Shown: one piece after another, positions 12,557-23,365 of the stretch
How positions within the stretch are numbered: the first letter of the stretch is position 1
How the letters are laid out: each line of letters starts with the position of its first letter
Source: Pseudoscleropodium purum
Lineage: Eukaryota; Streptophyta; Bryopsida; Hypnales; Brachytheciaceae
DNA length: 64,000 bases
Assembly (NCBI GenBank): GCA_963969395.1
Contig: OZ017795.1
Span: 17,546,001-17,610,000, forward strand
Reading direction: 5' to 3'
Program-made: the position numbers and the translations under genes
The notes under the pieces: model-generated
Seen by the model: only the letters and a program-made list of their open reading frames with translations
Told to the model about the DNA's origin: nothing
Databases searched by the model: none

Positions 12557-13003
12557 AATGAGTGATCTACCTTCTAAATATCTTGTACACCCTTTGAAGA
12601 TTCACCATGGACAATTGATTTCTTTATAAGAACAAACTCTTCACCCTTCATTTTCACCACTTGTCAATGAATTAAGTCTATCATGATGCCATCAAAAAAT
12701 CACTTTATGGTAGATGTCACTAGACTAATTTTGACTTTCTTTTTTCATAACTTGATTTGATTACAAGGTATGCAATAATTAGGATTAAGATGCATTACAA
12801 TACTTAAACCTTGAATATTTTACCCTTCATATTTGGAATTTGAACCATTGAGGGTCATCAGAGTATCAGACATTGCTAGAGTCATTGGACATCGCAACTT
12901 TAGATGAGCAACTATAGGGAAAAAAACAAATTTGTAAGCAAAATTATATGTAATCATAATGTTCTTTCAATTGCTTTGAAGTAGCCCTTCAGAGGGTTAA
13001 GAA
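12557..13003. other. AT-rich spacer, nothing recognised
   Basis: No open frame or repeat boundary seen. Confidence 0.5.
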
Positions 13004-13217
13004 TTTCTTTAATCCTTGAACACCTAAACGGACATTTTGGATCTGATGGATGACATGAAATCAAATTGTGTAGGATAGAAGTGCAACTATTCATCATCAA
13101 AATTTGTTTTGGAAAGGGAAGATCTTTTACAATACTTTGGAGGCTAGTGATTCACATGGTAATAGAAAAGGGTGATTTTGAGGGTCAGCCCTTTGACGCT
13201 TAAGGGTTTATGTAGGT
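13004..13217 (+). repeat. Dispersed repeat, copy 1 (partner at 37594)
   Basis: Shares with 37594-37830 the blocks 'ggacattttg', ATGGATGACA, 'aaaatttgttttggaaagg', GAAGATCTT, 'ttttggaggctag' and 'gattcaca'. The partner contains an extra ~35 bp. No coding content. Confidence 0.75.
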
Positions 13218-13560
13218 TTCCAAGTGAGAATCACTGCAGATAACTCCATTTCCTTACCCATCTCTGAGCTCCCTGATTCCAGGAGGAGTAAACACATTTT
13301 GTAGTAGATCCCGTGTGCAGCATGCAATTCAGTTCCATTACTTAGTCTTGGTAGTCTCCCTAGCTACGTAATGTACAGTCCGTCGGTCCGTCCGTCCCAG
13401 AATTGGAATTTCGTGGAAAACCGCGCAATGATCTCTACATGACCAGGACTGAATGATTAAGTTAGTTGGGTGTTGGACATTCCCTACTGCGGAGGCCGAA
13501 AGTGTGCAACAGTGCACTGCATCGATCAACAGTTTAATGCTTAGATCAGAATATAAGTTA
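13218..13560. other. Spacer with rising GC, nothing recognised
   Basis: Contains a short GTCC-rich run (gtccgtcggtccgtccgtcc) near 13378; a 63-codon minus-strand frame is taken as chance. Confidence 0.5.
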
Positions 13561-14560
13561 CTTAAGGGACTGTAGGGACTGTAGGGACTAGGGACTCCTG
13601 GAAAAGGGCTGTCGACAAGTTGCCTAGTGGCCCGTGAGAGTCACGCTCTCCTGGACTTCGGCATGGGCAGAAAGCCTTGAATATCTGGAAGTTCTGGCTT
13701 TTAAGAGCCTCCTAACATGCTGGGTGGGTGGGCAAAACCACTGTTGCGACTTGCCCGACCCGGTGGGTAACCCAGCATGCGAAACACTTTTATGTGAATA
13801 TCGGGGTCCACCGGGTGACCTGCATAATTCCGTCGTCGCTTTGTCGCCTTGCTTGCTTGGGTCCCTGCCCTGCCTGTTCACCTTCTGTTGCAGGTAGGAC
13901 AGGGAAATCCAAAACAGCAACTTTTTTAGTCTAATGAGAGCACTTGACCGATATTGGTGGAGAGTTCGAATAGTCGCAAACGGCTCCCGATTCTGCCCAT
14001 TCATCGGAGGGAACCTCTCCCCGGGTGACGCACCAGAGCTCACTCACATGCTCATCGGTGCTCATGGGCAGAATTTTTGGACACTAGCGGCTGGGCTGCC
14101 CCGAAGCAGCATGTAAGCTCACCCTAAGGGATGAGGCTATCAATCTAGACAGGTTGCAGGTAATTAAGGTATGAGGCTATCAATCCTCCTACGCAACAGG
14201 ACTGTATGTACAACACGACACGGATTCTATATTCCCTCTGTCAGTGCATGTGTCCCTGCCTCGGGACTCACGCTGTTTCTTATAAGTTGTTTCTTGAAAG
14301 TATGTTATGCTGTTCCGGTCGGTGCTGAAACGACATTGGGCCTGCAGATTCAAAGTCAAACTCCGCATTGCGCTTGCAGTTCTTCTTCCTTCTGTTTGGA
14401 TGCTTTGGAATGCAATGCAACCAATTGCAACTTTGCAAGCCAGGGGTCAGTGGTGTACACCCGGCACAACATTCTGAACTCCCGCCTCTGACTGTCGTCA
14501 CAACAAGCACGGATCATCCGCCGTCAATGATAAAATAATGAGACTTCGGTGTCAATTCGA
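13561..14560. other. GC-elevated block without an assignable gene
   Basis: About 50 percent GC in AT-rich surroundings. Several overlapping open frames up to 139 codons exist on both strands, none with a recognisable domain or supporting splice sites. ATGAGGCTATCAATC occurs twice (about 14130 and 14172). It could be a gene remnant, promoter or transposon interior. Confidence 0.4.
13718..13783. repeat. Inverted repeat in a GC-rich block
   Basis: ACATGCTGGGT near 13718 pairs with ACCCAGCATGC near 13770, with an inner GGGCAA/TTGCCC pair. A second 10-bp pair (TTCTGCCCAT near 13990, ATGGGCAGAA near 14074) follows. It does not look like a tRNA or rRNA segment. Confidence 0.5.
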
Positions 14561-14665
14561 ACTAACCCCCCCGCCCCTTTCATATTCAGAAATAGTTTTT
14601 AGTTTTCTTTTCTCCCTCTGCCCAACTGCGGTAGGTAGCTCTGGGGAAATCAATGGCAGACACTG

Positions 14666-15026
14666 AGGGCCGCTTCACATTCACACATGGGCCCAAGGTT
14701 GAGAGTCCGTTGGCCTCCACCAATCAAATTTAAGAAAACCCCTACTTTGGCCTCTCAACCCTTCACACAAGGCGGCACAATCCAAAGTCCGTTGCCCTAC
14801 AAAGTGCCTACCTGGAAGCCTAGCTCCTACATGGCAATGGCGTCACGACGAACTCTCAACTAAAGTTCGGGTCGCCACTTTGTGGCGACCCAAACTTTGG
14901 TCGAGAGTCTGTCAAATTGCTCATTTATTGCCCATTTATTGCCCATTTTTTTGAACTCTTGCCCAAAGTTTGGCCATGAACTCCTATGGCCTCTCGACTT
15001 GGTCGCCCCATGTGTGAAGTGCCCTT
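14666..15026. mobile_element. 361-bp MITE with inverted termini and central hairpin
   Basis: The left end (AGGGCCGCTTCACATTCACA, then CATGGG) pairs with the right end reverse complement (AAGGGCACTTCACACATGGG). The interior repeats short direct and inverted 'gagagtccgttgg' and 'cctctcaaccc' units and includes the hairpin at 14852-14908. No coding region. Confidence 0.6.
14852..14908. repeat. 27-bp-arm hairpin with 3-nt loop
   Basis: Arm 1 is 14852-14878 (ACTCTCAACTAAAG, TTCGGGTCGCCAC), the loop is TTT, and arm 2 is 14882-14908 (GTGGCGACCCAAACTTTGGT, CGAGAGT). The arms differ at only three positions. It sits in the middle of the 14666-15026 element. Confidence 0.85.
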
Positions 15027-15782
15027 GAGCTAACCATATAAAGGAGAAATACAAATTTATGGTTAAAGTTGCCCACTCAAACATTTGAATTTTTTTGGTA
15101 GATACAGAAAATAAGAACAATTGAATGGCAATTTTTTCAGTGAATTTCTAACTTTGATTGTATGTAATATGGTTTTTTGAATGCAAACGTGCATAGGTCG
15201 CTATATATGTACATAGATAGTAGTAGTCATCACTTGGATTGTGCTTGGAAAATGAAAAATTCTACGGTAGGAATAATAAAACATCAAATTGGTTTTGTTG
15301 GTTGCAATGTAGTTTTCTTCTAGTGTAAGAACCTATTACTATAATACAATGAAAATGATAAAATCTTAGTTGGTGAAAGCTTGTGCTTGGTAGGTGATGA
15401 AGTTGGCTATATCGGGGGTTGGGGGTTGGAGGGGCTTAATTCTTGGAAACAAATGATTGTGATGAATGAATGGTTGTAATTTTGTGGCTCCTACAACCAA
15501 AAACAAGGAAGTGATATGGCATCAATTTTGAATGTGCAACTTGAAATGGAAAAATAAAACAAAATACCAACAAAAAGATTCAACAAAATATTAAAAAGGT
15601 TTGCACTTATGTAGGGAATTGGATCCCATTCATTATTCAAATGCACCACAAGTTGCCTCCTCATAAGGATTAGCAACAATATTGTTAGTATTCACACAAG
15701 GGTTCAATTCAAATTGAATTCTAAAAGACTAACACATGCGAACAATTGAGCATGAACAAGGAAAGGTTTAAGGTTTAGGATA
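15027..15782. other. AT-rich spacer, nothing recognised
   Basis: Only a 62-codon minus-strand frame, taken as chance. Confidence 0.5.
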
Positions 15783-17038
15783 TTAACCCCTAAAGGTTTT
15801 TGACTATGTTTTCACCAAAAACGCTTTAAAATTGCCATTTCTAGTGCAAGTATCCAATTTTTGAAAAAAAACATTCTTAAGCACTAGTAACTGTAGTATC
15901 TTGTAGTAAACTAATTTGAAAATATGAGGTAAAAATTTCAAAAAATTTCACCGTGTTGATTGCAAGATATTAGTGTTTGAATTTACAAAAATCCTTTTTT
16001 TTTCCCTACAAAAATCTGGATAGTTGCACTTCACAAGGTCACATTTGCATGAAAAAATGTCTAAAATGGTGGTTACTCTTTGAATTCATTCTTCAAAGCA
16101 ATTTGGCTACATGCTTGAAAATGTTTAAATCATCTGAAATTGTGCAACATGTAAGAAAAAAATAGTAAGTAGAATGAAGTAGAAAATGATTCAAAGTACT
16201 AAGTTGTTAATAATTTCTTTATGGAATTGAAAAATGCCAATCCCAATGGTTGCAATATTTTTATAAAAAATGTACACCTAAAATTTTATTTTTTTTCAAA
16301 AATATTTAAAATTGAATAAAATAAAAGGCTTCAAAGTTTGTTTTGGAGTAGAGATTCTATAACTATCTACAAATTACCCTAAACTAAAATATCTCATAAC
16401 TTTTGATTCATCCATCCAAATAGAACGTTTCAAAGCTTTTCATATAGATATAAATCTAAAGAATCAATTTCAAATTTCAATTTTTGAAAAAAAAGATTTT
16501 TGAAGAATTTTTTTTGTTGCCTGGGTTGCCCACTAAGCACTGAAAATCACAATTCTTACAATAACTTTTTAGCCATGTAGTCAAAAGTTATAAAAATTGT
16601 TGGGCCTCAAAGCTATTCCTCGAGCACATGTCATGTTAAAATTTCAAAGAAAAATAAATAAAAACTCCATTTGTAGTAAGCTGCCCAGGGTTGACGAATC
16701 TCAACATCCGCCCCAAAATAGCGTCCGTTTTCCGGACGTCCGGACGTCCGGACACACGGACGCTAGCGGACGCAGCGTCCCGACCGCCGTCGGAAAGCGG
16801 ACGGGTGGGGCGGACGAACGGGGCGGACGGCCCGAGGCGGACGCCCAAATTGTGCGGACCAGATCAGTCCGCGCGTCAATCGGGCGAACGGGCGGACGTT
16901 GCGTCCGCCGGACCGCGAATGTCAGCGGACGCTGCGGACATAGCGTCCGCGTCCAGACGTCGTGTCAACCCTGAAGCTGCCCTGCCTGCTCCAAATCGCT
17001 AAGTTGCCAAAAATGGGGTTTAGGGCTTTAGGAGTTAA
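15783..17038 (-). mobile_element. TTAA-bounded non-autonomous transposon, copy 2, split by a hAT MITE
   Basis: Minus-strand copy. It starts TTAACCCCTAAAGG at 15783 and ends CTTTAGGAGTTAA at 17038. It is interrupted by the GC-rich hAT-type element at 16686-16973 plus its duplicated 8 bp; without these it is about 960 bp, the normal family length. Confidence 0.75.
16686..16973 (+). mobile_element. GC-rich hAT-type MITE, copy 2 (288 bp)
   Basis: Same family and orientation as the element at 10725, with CAGGGTTGAC/GTCAACCCTG ends and the same GGACG-rich interior. It is flanked by a perfect 8-bp duplication AAGCTGCC (16678-16685 and 16974-16981). It lies inside an older TTAA-bounded repeat (15783-17038): removing the element and one duplication restores that repeat's usual sequence order. 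Confidence 0.9.
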
Positions 17039-17479
17039 AAATTCCATGACTTGATGACTTAATGAAAAAAAGGCCTTTAACTCTTGTCTTTTGAATAACC
17101 TTGCCCCTTCAATCTTGACTTGTTCTTCATGCATGCAATACTTTATGAAATAATAGAATCCTAATCTTTATGATAAACTCTATACCTAGGCCCTACTTCT
17201 CTCCAAACTCTGAACTTCATGAAAAGGTAATATCCCAAGTTCCAAAACTTATTATTATATTAACTTGAACATTAAAAGCCCTAAGTAATTGGTTAAACAT
17301 TGTTGGTTCTTGTTTGTGATGAAGTGCAACTTTAATACTAAAACAATATTCATCTTCAATAAAACCAATTTCTACAAGTTTTAAGCACTCAAAAAAGCTA
17401 AAGCACAAGACTTTAGAGGTAGGAATTGCCCTTTAAATGTGAGTTAAAGAATTTTGATTAAGTGGCTTCTACATAGCAT

Positions 17480-17917
17480 TTGTTGCATGAATTAGTCTTC
17501 ATTGTGAGCTTAAATAAATTTTGTTGGGCCACTAAAAGAAGGGTTGATAACAAAATTGAGAAGAATATTGATTTAGCTCTTTTCACTACTGAATTTACAA
17601 GTTTTGACCATCCCATAATGCTCCTTCAACACTACCAAGTGTTGCAAAAAGTATATATCTACCCTAAATTGCAACCTATATTAGGGATTCAAAATCCCCA
17701 AAGCATCTATCAATTCATGGGAAGAAATTATGATTGTAACACTTGCATGAGGAGCTCCGCTACATGTATATTGCCACAAGTTCAAGAAGACCCCTTCATT
17801 AGAATAAAAAATCTTGAAATGCAATTAGAAAGTAAAAATACAATTTTAATGCAAATGAAAAAACCAAGGATTGAAACCAAAAAGCCAACTAAAATCAAAG
17901 TTAAAGTAAGCACATAA
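17480..17917 (+). pseudogene. Unrecognised 145-codon open frame, probably a gene or transposon fragment
   Basis: It opens with TTG rather than ATG and is long for such AT-rich DNA. Residues 1-40 are mixed; a cysteine pair (YDCNTCMR) lies near residue 87, followed by a charged, helix-like C-terminus (RIKNLEMQLESKN, then KKP repeats). No family recognised. It lies between a TTAA-bounded repeat and an AT-rich gap. It could equally be chance. Confidence 0.22.
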
Positions 17918-18261
17918 GAAGAACTTTATTGGAGTTGCATTGCAATTTTTGCAAAGAAGACCCCTCAATAGAATTAAAAAAATATGGTATGGAACTACAA
18001 AGTTCAATCAAATTGCAAGTCATTAGAAAACAAATGTGGTAGATTGCAATTTTTTTTTCATTTATTGTTATTTTTCATTTATTTCATGTTTTTGTTGTAT
18101 TTGCATTATTGGCCAGAGTCACATGGCTCTCTTGAGGCCACATTTTTTCTATTGCGAAATTGAAAATAAATAAAAAAGAAAGGATTGAAACCAAATAATA
18201 AATCTAAATAAAATAAAATATACAAGAGACTACAAGAGAAAGGGGTATTTTAAATGAGCTT

Positions 18262-18415
18262 TTAAATATAGTCCTAGACATAAGATTATAAATAATGACC
18301 TTTAAGTAGATTTTCATCAAAATTTGACTAGAAATATATGTAATTCGTGTGAAATTTTGCTGAAAATCTACTTAAGGGTCATTACTTATAATCTTTTGTC
18401 TATAATTATATTTAA
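18262..18415. mobile_element. Short fold-back MITE, arms ~60 bp
   Basis: The left arm (TAAATATAGTCCTAGACA, AAGATTATAAATAATGACC, AAGTAGATTTTCATCAAAAT) matches the reverse complement of the right arm ending just before 18415. The right edge abuts or overlaps the TTAA of the repeat starting at 18412. Confidence 0.7.
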
Positions 18416-19635
18416 CCCCTAAATGCCCAAATTGCATTTTTTGGCAACATATAAAATCTAGGCAGTTCACTATGAATAGAGTTTTTATTTTTTTTGCTAA
18501 AATTTTAATACATTTGCCCAAGGAGTAGCTTTAAGGCCCAACAGTTTTTATAAATTTTGACTTCATGGTTAAAAAGTTATTATATGATATGTACTTTTCA
18601 TTGCTTGACAAGCAGCTTGGGCAGCAAAAAAAAACTTTTTTTTAAATTATTTTTTTTAGAAGTTAAAATTTGAAATTGATTCTTTAGATTTATATATACT
18701 TGAAAAGTTTTGAATCATTCCATTTTGATCAATGAGTCAAAAGTTATGAGGAAATTTAGTTTGTGGGAGTTTGTGGGTTGTTATTGAATCTCTACTCTAA
18801 GACAAACTTTGAAGTCCTTTATATACCTCAATTTTAAATGTTTTGGGAAAAAAATAAAAACATTGGGTGTAGATTTTTTTATTACAACCATTGATATTGG
18901 CATTTTTCAATTCCATAAAAAAATTGTTAACAATTTAGTATTTTGAATCATTCTCTATTCCTTTCTACTTACTATTATTTTCCTATATGTTGTATGATTG
19001 AAAATGATCTGAAAATTTTTAAGCATGTAGCCAACTTGCCTTGAGTAATGAATACAAAGAGTAACCACCATTTGGAAAAAAAATTCATACAAATGTGACC
19101 TTCTAAAATGCAGTTGCCCAAATTTTTGTAGGACCAAAAAAAGAAATTTGTCACTTCAAATGCTAATATCTTGCAATCTAAACGGTGGAAATTTCTGAAA
19201 TTTTTTCCACATATTCTCAAACAAGTTTAATACAATATCCTACTGTTACATGTGTCGAAAGATGTTTTTCATTTAAAATTTGGTACTTGTATTAGAAATG
19301 ACAGTTTTGGAGTGTTTTTGGTGAAACCTTAGAGGATTTTTAGAGGCTCCAAAAGCTTGCAAATTATCAAGGTCTACAAACGTAGGGAACAATATTGTTG
19401 TAGTGGTTTGACATGGCTGAGACCCTACCACGTCATTGTCAAAAAAAATTTGTTTTATTTTATTTTTTTCAACTTTTTTTTCCATTTGAAGATTTTTTTT
19501 TCTTGAAATTCTTTTTCCTAACAATGGGCCATTTCCTTCACTATAGGGAACAGTTGCAGGGGAACAAGGCCAAAACAGGCTTTTGAAGCCCCTCAAAATC
19601 TTCTAATGACATAGTCTTTGACCTTTAGGGGTTGA
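18412..19635 (+). mobile_element. TTAA-bounded non-autonomous transposon, copy 3, split by a MITE
   Basis: The left end is TTAACCCCTAAATGCC at 18412. The right end is CCTTTAGGGGTTGA, with the last TTAA mutated to TTGA. The conserved 'ggtgaaaacatagtcttt' block near the right end is interrupted at 19328-19608 by a separate 281-bp inverted-repeat element. Confidence 0.72.
19328..19608. mobile_element. MITE with CATTAGA-type termini, copy 2 (281 bp)
   Basis: The left end CTTAGAGGATTTTTAGAGGC pairs with the right end reverse complement CATTAGAAGATTTTGAGGGG. It interrupts the TTAA-bounded repeat at 18412-19635: the family sequence 'ggtgaaaacatagtc' is split into 'ggtgaaac' and 'acatagtc'. A 107-codon minus-strand frame spans it but crosses into the host repeat, so it is not a gene. 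Confidence 0.7.
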
Positions 19636-20433
19636 AAATTCACTTAAAACACCCCTTTTTCTTATAGTGAAAAGAACTCTAATGCAATTGCATTGCAAGC
19701 AATTTTATTAATAGAATGAGAAAATATGCATTGGAACTAGAGAATACAAACAAGTTGTAATGAAACTAAGAATAAATTAGTAAATGAATTGAAACCGCAA
19801 ATAACAAACATAATCAAGAGAAAAGAAACTAAAGAATATAAAAGGTGTTGAAAAATTCACCTATGCATTGTGATTCCACTTCATCACCTATTCAATCAAG
19901 AACCACCTTGTCTAGAAATACTTAGATCCTAGTGACCAAATCATTGTAGCAAGACAAGATTGTTGCCTCTCTACAATTGAATGTTACATAAGAACCCCTA
20001 ATGTCCTCGTTGGTAATCCACTTCTAAGGCATTGATACATTCTTTTTCCCAAAAAACTCCTCATATTGAGGAAATTCCTTCTTTTTGTATGAGGACTCTA
20101 TATTGACATACATTTAATACAACTACCTTCACAAACCTTCATTGTAGGTACTAAAATCTCCTAAAAAGACATATCTACTTTGTATAGATTCAATCAAGCA
20201 TATACAACTTTTAGCAAAGTCGCAAGGGTATGATATATCATACAATAAACAAGGCTTGAATATTATAAAGCAAATTGAAATTGACCTTTGCAAGGTTGCC
20301 ATTTAGGAACAAAGTCTCGATTGGAATTCTTTTTTATGGATTTAGTATCAAAATCCATCTTCAAAAGTAAGGTCCAATACTCATGCTAGAATTGCTAGAG
20401 TGAACCAAGGCATGCGATCAACCATATAGTTAC
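19636..20433. other. AT-rich DNA left of the CACTA element
   Basis: No open frame. Faint resemblance of 19705-19760 to the coding-like DNA at 17800-17850 ('ttagaata', 'aatatgcattggaactaga'). It may be part of an older decayed element into which the CACTA element inserted. Confidence 0.35.
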
Positions 20434-20934
20434 CACTACTAGGATTTGAGTGTTTTATGACTACAAAAATATGATTGAAGATGATTGGCGATTGCTCATA
20501 GTCAGATTTTTAGATTCCACAACATTTGGACAAAACAGGACTGCAAATATGATTGCCAATCATATTTTGCCTTTGTACTTCATGGGTATATAGTATACAT
20601 ACATGGGGAATGGCAAAACACTTCTTCAGAACCGTAAGGAACGTATTACAGGAACACCAGTCATATTTGTCAATCATATTTTTGCATATATGACTACATG
20701 CAATCATATTCTATAGTCACATTTTTGAAGGTTCACATTTTTTCGAAGTTTTTTTCTGGGCAGCCTTCTAAAAATTTGAGCAACCTAAACAAAATGAAAA
20801 CAAATTATTGCTCAAAATTGTAAAATCCTAGCCATTGTTTTTTGAGGATCTTGAAATCCTAGCCATCATTTTTAGGGTTTTGAAACCCTAGTCGCCACTT
20901 TATTTGCTTCATCTTCTTTGTTTTTTTGTTGCTT

Positions 20935-21240
20935 TTTAACTCTTGTTTCTTCTTCTTCCTTTTGTTTTTTGAAGTTCTAATTGTTGTGTTGTTGTGTTTT
21001 AGTTGTTGCTTTCTAACTCTTGTTTCTTGTTTCTTGTTTTGTTTTTTGAAGTTCTAATTGTTGTGTTGTTGTTATTTAGTTGTTGTTTTCTAACTCTTCT
21101 TTCTTCTTCCTGTTTTTTGTTTTTTGAAGTTCTAATTGTTGTGTTGTTGTTGTTTAGTTGTTGTTTTCTAACTCTTCTTTCTTCTTCCTGTTTTTTGTTT
21201 TTTGAAGTTCTAATTGTTGTATTGTTGTGTTTTAGTTGTT
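20935..21240 (+). repeat. 78-bp T-rich minisatellite, about 4 units, inside the CACTA element
   Basis: The unit runs from 'ctaactcttctttcttctt' through 'gaagttctaattgttgtgt' to 'gtttagttgttg'. The last two full units are nearly identical; the first is more diverged. Because 78 is divisible by three, a hydrophobic 26-residue repeat rich in L, F, V, C and S appears on the plus strand, which is best read as a by-product of composition. TTG-rich low-complexity DNA continues to about 21780. Confidence 0.85.
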
Positions 21241-21784
21241 GTTGTTTAGTTCTTGAGATTCTACTTGTTTCTTAGTTGTTACTAATATGTTGTTGCTTCT
21301 TACATCTTAGTTGTTAGTTTGTTGTTGTTTCATAATTGTTGCTTTGAAGTTGTTGCTAATTTGTTGATGTTAGTTGTTGCTAAGTAATTTGTTGTTGTTT
21401 TTTAGTTGATGTTAGTTAATTGTTGCTTCTTTGTTGTTGTTTCCTGGTTTTTTATTTTTAGTTGTTGTTGGTTTGTTGTTGCTTCAAAGTTGTTGCTAGT
21501 TTGTTGTTGTTTTTTAGTTGTTGTCTCTTATTTATTGCTTCAAAATTGTTACTTCAAGATTGTTGTTTCAAGATTATTGCCTCAAGTTGGATCTTAACTC
21601 TTGCTTAATTGTTGTCTTTTAGACATTATTTCCTATTGTTTGTTATTTCTTGCCTCTTATTATCTTTTATTGCATCTTAACTTGTCTTATTTTTGCTTTT
21701 TATTGGTTTTTAGTTTTAATTTTTGTTGCTTCTTGTTATATCTTTGCTTTTACTTCTTACTATCTTTTAGTACTAACTTAAACA

Positions 21785-22120
21785 AAAAAATGACTCACTA
21801 TAGTCATATGCTACATCAATCAAAATATGAATCACTATAATCATATTCCATATCACTTAGAATATAACTCACTACAGTCATATTCCATTATTCCATATCA
21901 CTTTAAATATAACTCACTGTAGTCATATTCCAAATCACTCAAAATATGACTCACTATAGTCATATTCCAAATCACTCAAAATATGACTCACTATAGTCAT
22001 ATTCCAAATCACTCAAAATATAATTCACTACAGTCATATTCCAAATCATTGAAAATATAACTCATTGTAGTCATATTCCATGTCAACCAAAATATGACTG
22101 CGATGAATCATATTCCACGT
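21785..22120 (+). repeat. 36-bp tandem array, about 9 units, subterminal in the CACTA element
   Basis: The unit is ATGACTCACTATAGTCATAT followed by 'tccaaatcactcaaaat'. It contains the inverted pair ATGACT/AGTCAT, also seen at the element's left end, so it is probably a subterminal binding-site array. Units are 80-100 percent alike by eye. Confidence 0.85.
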
Positions 22121-22392
22121 AAGATTTTCTTATTTTGCCTAGGCAACTCATGAAAAAGTCACGCCTCCAAGGATGGTCAACATATACACCATGTTGGCAA
22201 AATACATTTAAAAATGGTTTATTATACTCCCAAATCCATATGACTGCAAATATAATTCACCAGCCATATGACTGAAAGTGAATGACTCAGTGTGAGTCAT
22301 CTACAATGATTTTTGCTTGAGTCACATTTCTTGATTTTGTAACTCACTACAGTCATATTTTGCAGTCATAAAACAATCATTTTCTTGTAGTG

Positions 22393-23365
22393 CATATTGC
22401 ACAATATTTTTTTATTTCTTGTTTTTATGAAGTCAATAAGAATTGTAAATTCTAAATGATGCTTTGGAGACTTTTTGAAGTAGGTGTATACAAATGCACA
22501 CAATTCTTGCACACAATGAATAAAACAAGGTCAAACAAGGTCTCCACATATAGATTGGCTATGTATACCATACAGTGAATATCAATAGAGAATGGGGCAT
22601 GCCTCTTCCAAATCTATGTTGTCACATTTGTTTAGCTACAATTGAAAGCAAATATTCCATTCATGCCTACATACACCAATTTGCTAACACATCATTTGCA
22701 AAAAAGCCCCCATACACATACAATGCATTCAAGCAACAACTTGTAAGGTTTTGGGAACTAGCCCCTCTAACCAAATGTGTTAGTGACAATAGAATGGGGA
22801 CTCTAACTCAACCATTTATGAAATAACCATGCACACTCAACCAATTATGATTGTTGCTAGTGGATACTTCATTGGCTATAATGCTTACAAATTAGACATG
22901 TACACCTTTGGTGCTTGCAATATATACTTGCACAAAGCAATAGCAATCTCTCAATTAGAGGATTCACTCCATAGAAACCTCTTCATGTTCTTTATTTGAA
23001 GGTGTTGAAACAAGGATTGAAATTGCTCATATATATTGCCATATACTCCCAAAAAAATTCTAGAAAATAAAAAGACAAATGTTGAATTAGAATTTTTTAT
23101 GAAAGTTTTCCTTTGACAAGTCTTTTGATACAAGATGTAATAGAATTGCAACCCTTTGTTGCACTTAGAAAGCTTCATTTCAATAATGCTTGTAGTTAGG
23201 ACAAAAAGTAAAATTCAATAGCCTTCATTCCACTAGCCGGAATTAGGCTCAACTTTTGTACATTCTTGTATTTTAATAAATTCTCCCACTTAAAAAGACA
23301 TCTACTTCAACTACCTTTCAATCACGGAATGTACAATGCTATACACATTGACATTGGTATCATCC
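22393..23365. other. AT-rich DNA right of the CACTA element
   Basis: A plus-strand frame of 83 codons at 22575-22826 (contains FWELAPLTKCVSDNRMGTLT) looks mildly protein-like but is unassigned. It is probably part of the same decayed element as the minus-strand remnant at 23366-23593, though on the other strand. Confidence 0.3.

Larger units (their letters stand above)
20434..22392. mobile_element. Non-autonomous CACTA (En/Spm, CMC) transposon, ~1.96 kb
   Basis: The left end reads CACTACTAGG at 20434. The right end is the reverse complement of CACTACAAGAAA at 22392, the canonical plant CACTA terminus. The termini align for about 40 bp, including TGTTTTATGACT on both sides. Subterminal copies of TATGATTG and ATGACTCACTATAGTCATA-like motifs crowd both ends, as expected for transposase-binding repeats of this superfamily. 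No transposase frame is present; the middle holds a T-rich 78-bp minisatellite and a 36-bp array. The 3-bp flanks differ (TAC and CAT), so the target duplication is lost or was never the expected one. Confidence 0.82.

Noticed and set aside
13624..14043. 139-codon minus-strand frame in the 13.6-14.5 kb GC block
   Set aside because: No domain recognised and overlapped by comparable frames on the other strand; composition explains it.
13661..14120. Possible rRNA or plastid-derived segment
   Set aside because: No recognisable rRNA signature words or plastid gene sequence; only short inverted repeats.
16597..17002. Frames of 103-125 codons on the plus strand
   Set aside because: They span the MITE and its host repeat and have no conserved product.
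19273..19596. 107-codon minus-strand frame
   Set aside because: It crosses the border between a MITE and the TTAA-bounded repeat, so it cannot be an old gene.
21003..21275. Hydrophobic 90-codon frame with 26-residue repeats
   Set aside because: Product of the 78-bp T-rich minisatellite in the CACTA element; no start context or conserved domain.
20434..22392. CRISPR-like reading of the 36-bp array
   Set aside because: Units are head-to-tail without unique spacers, and the array lies inside a plant CACTA transposon.
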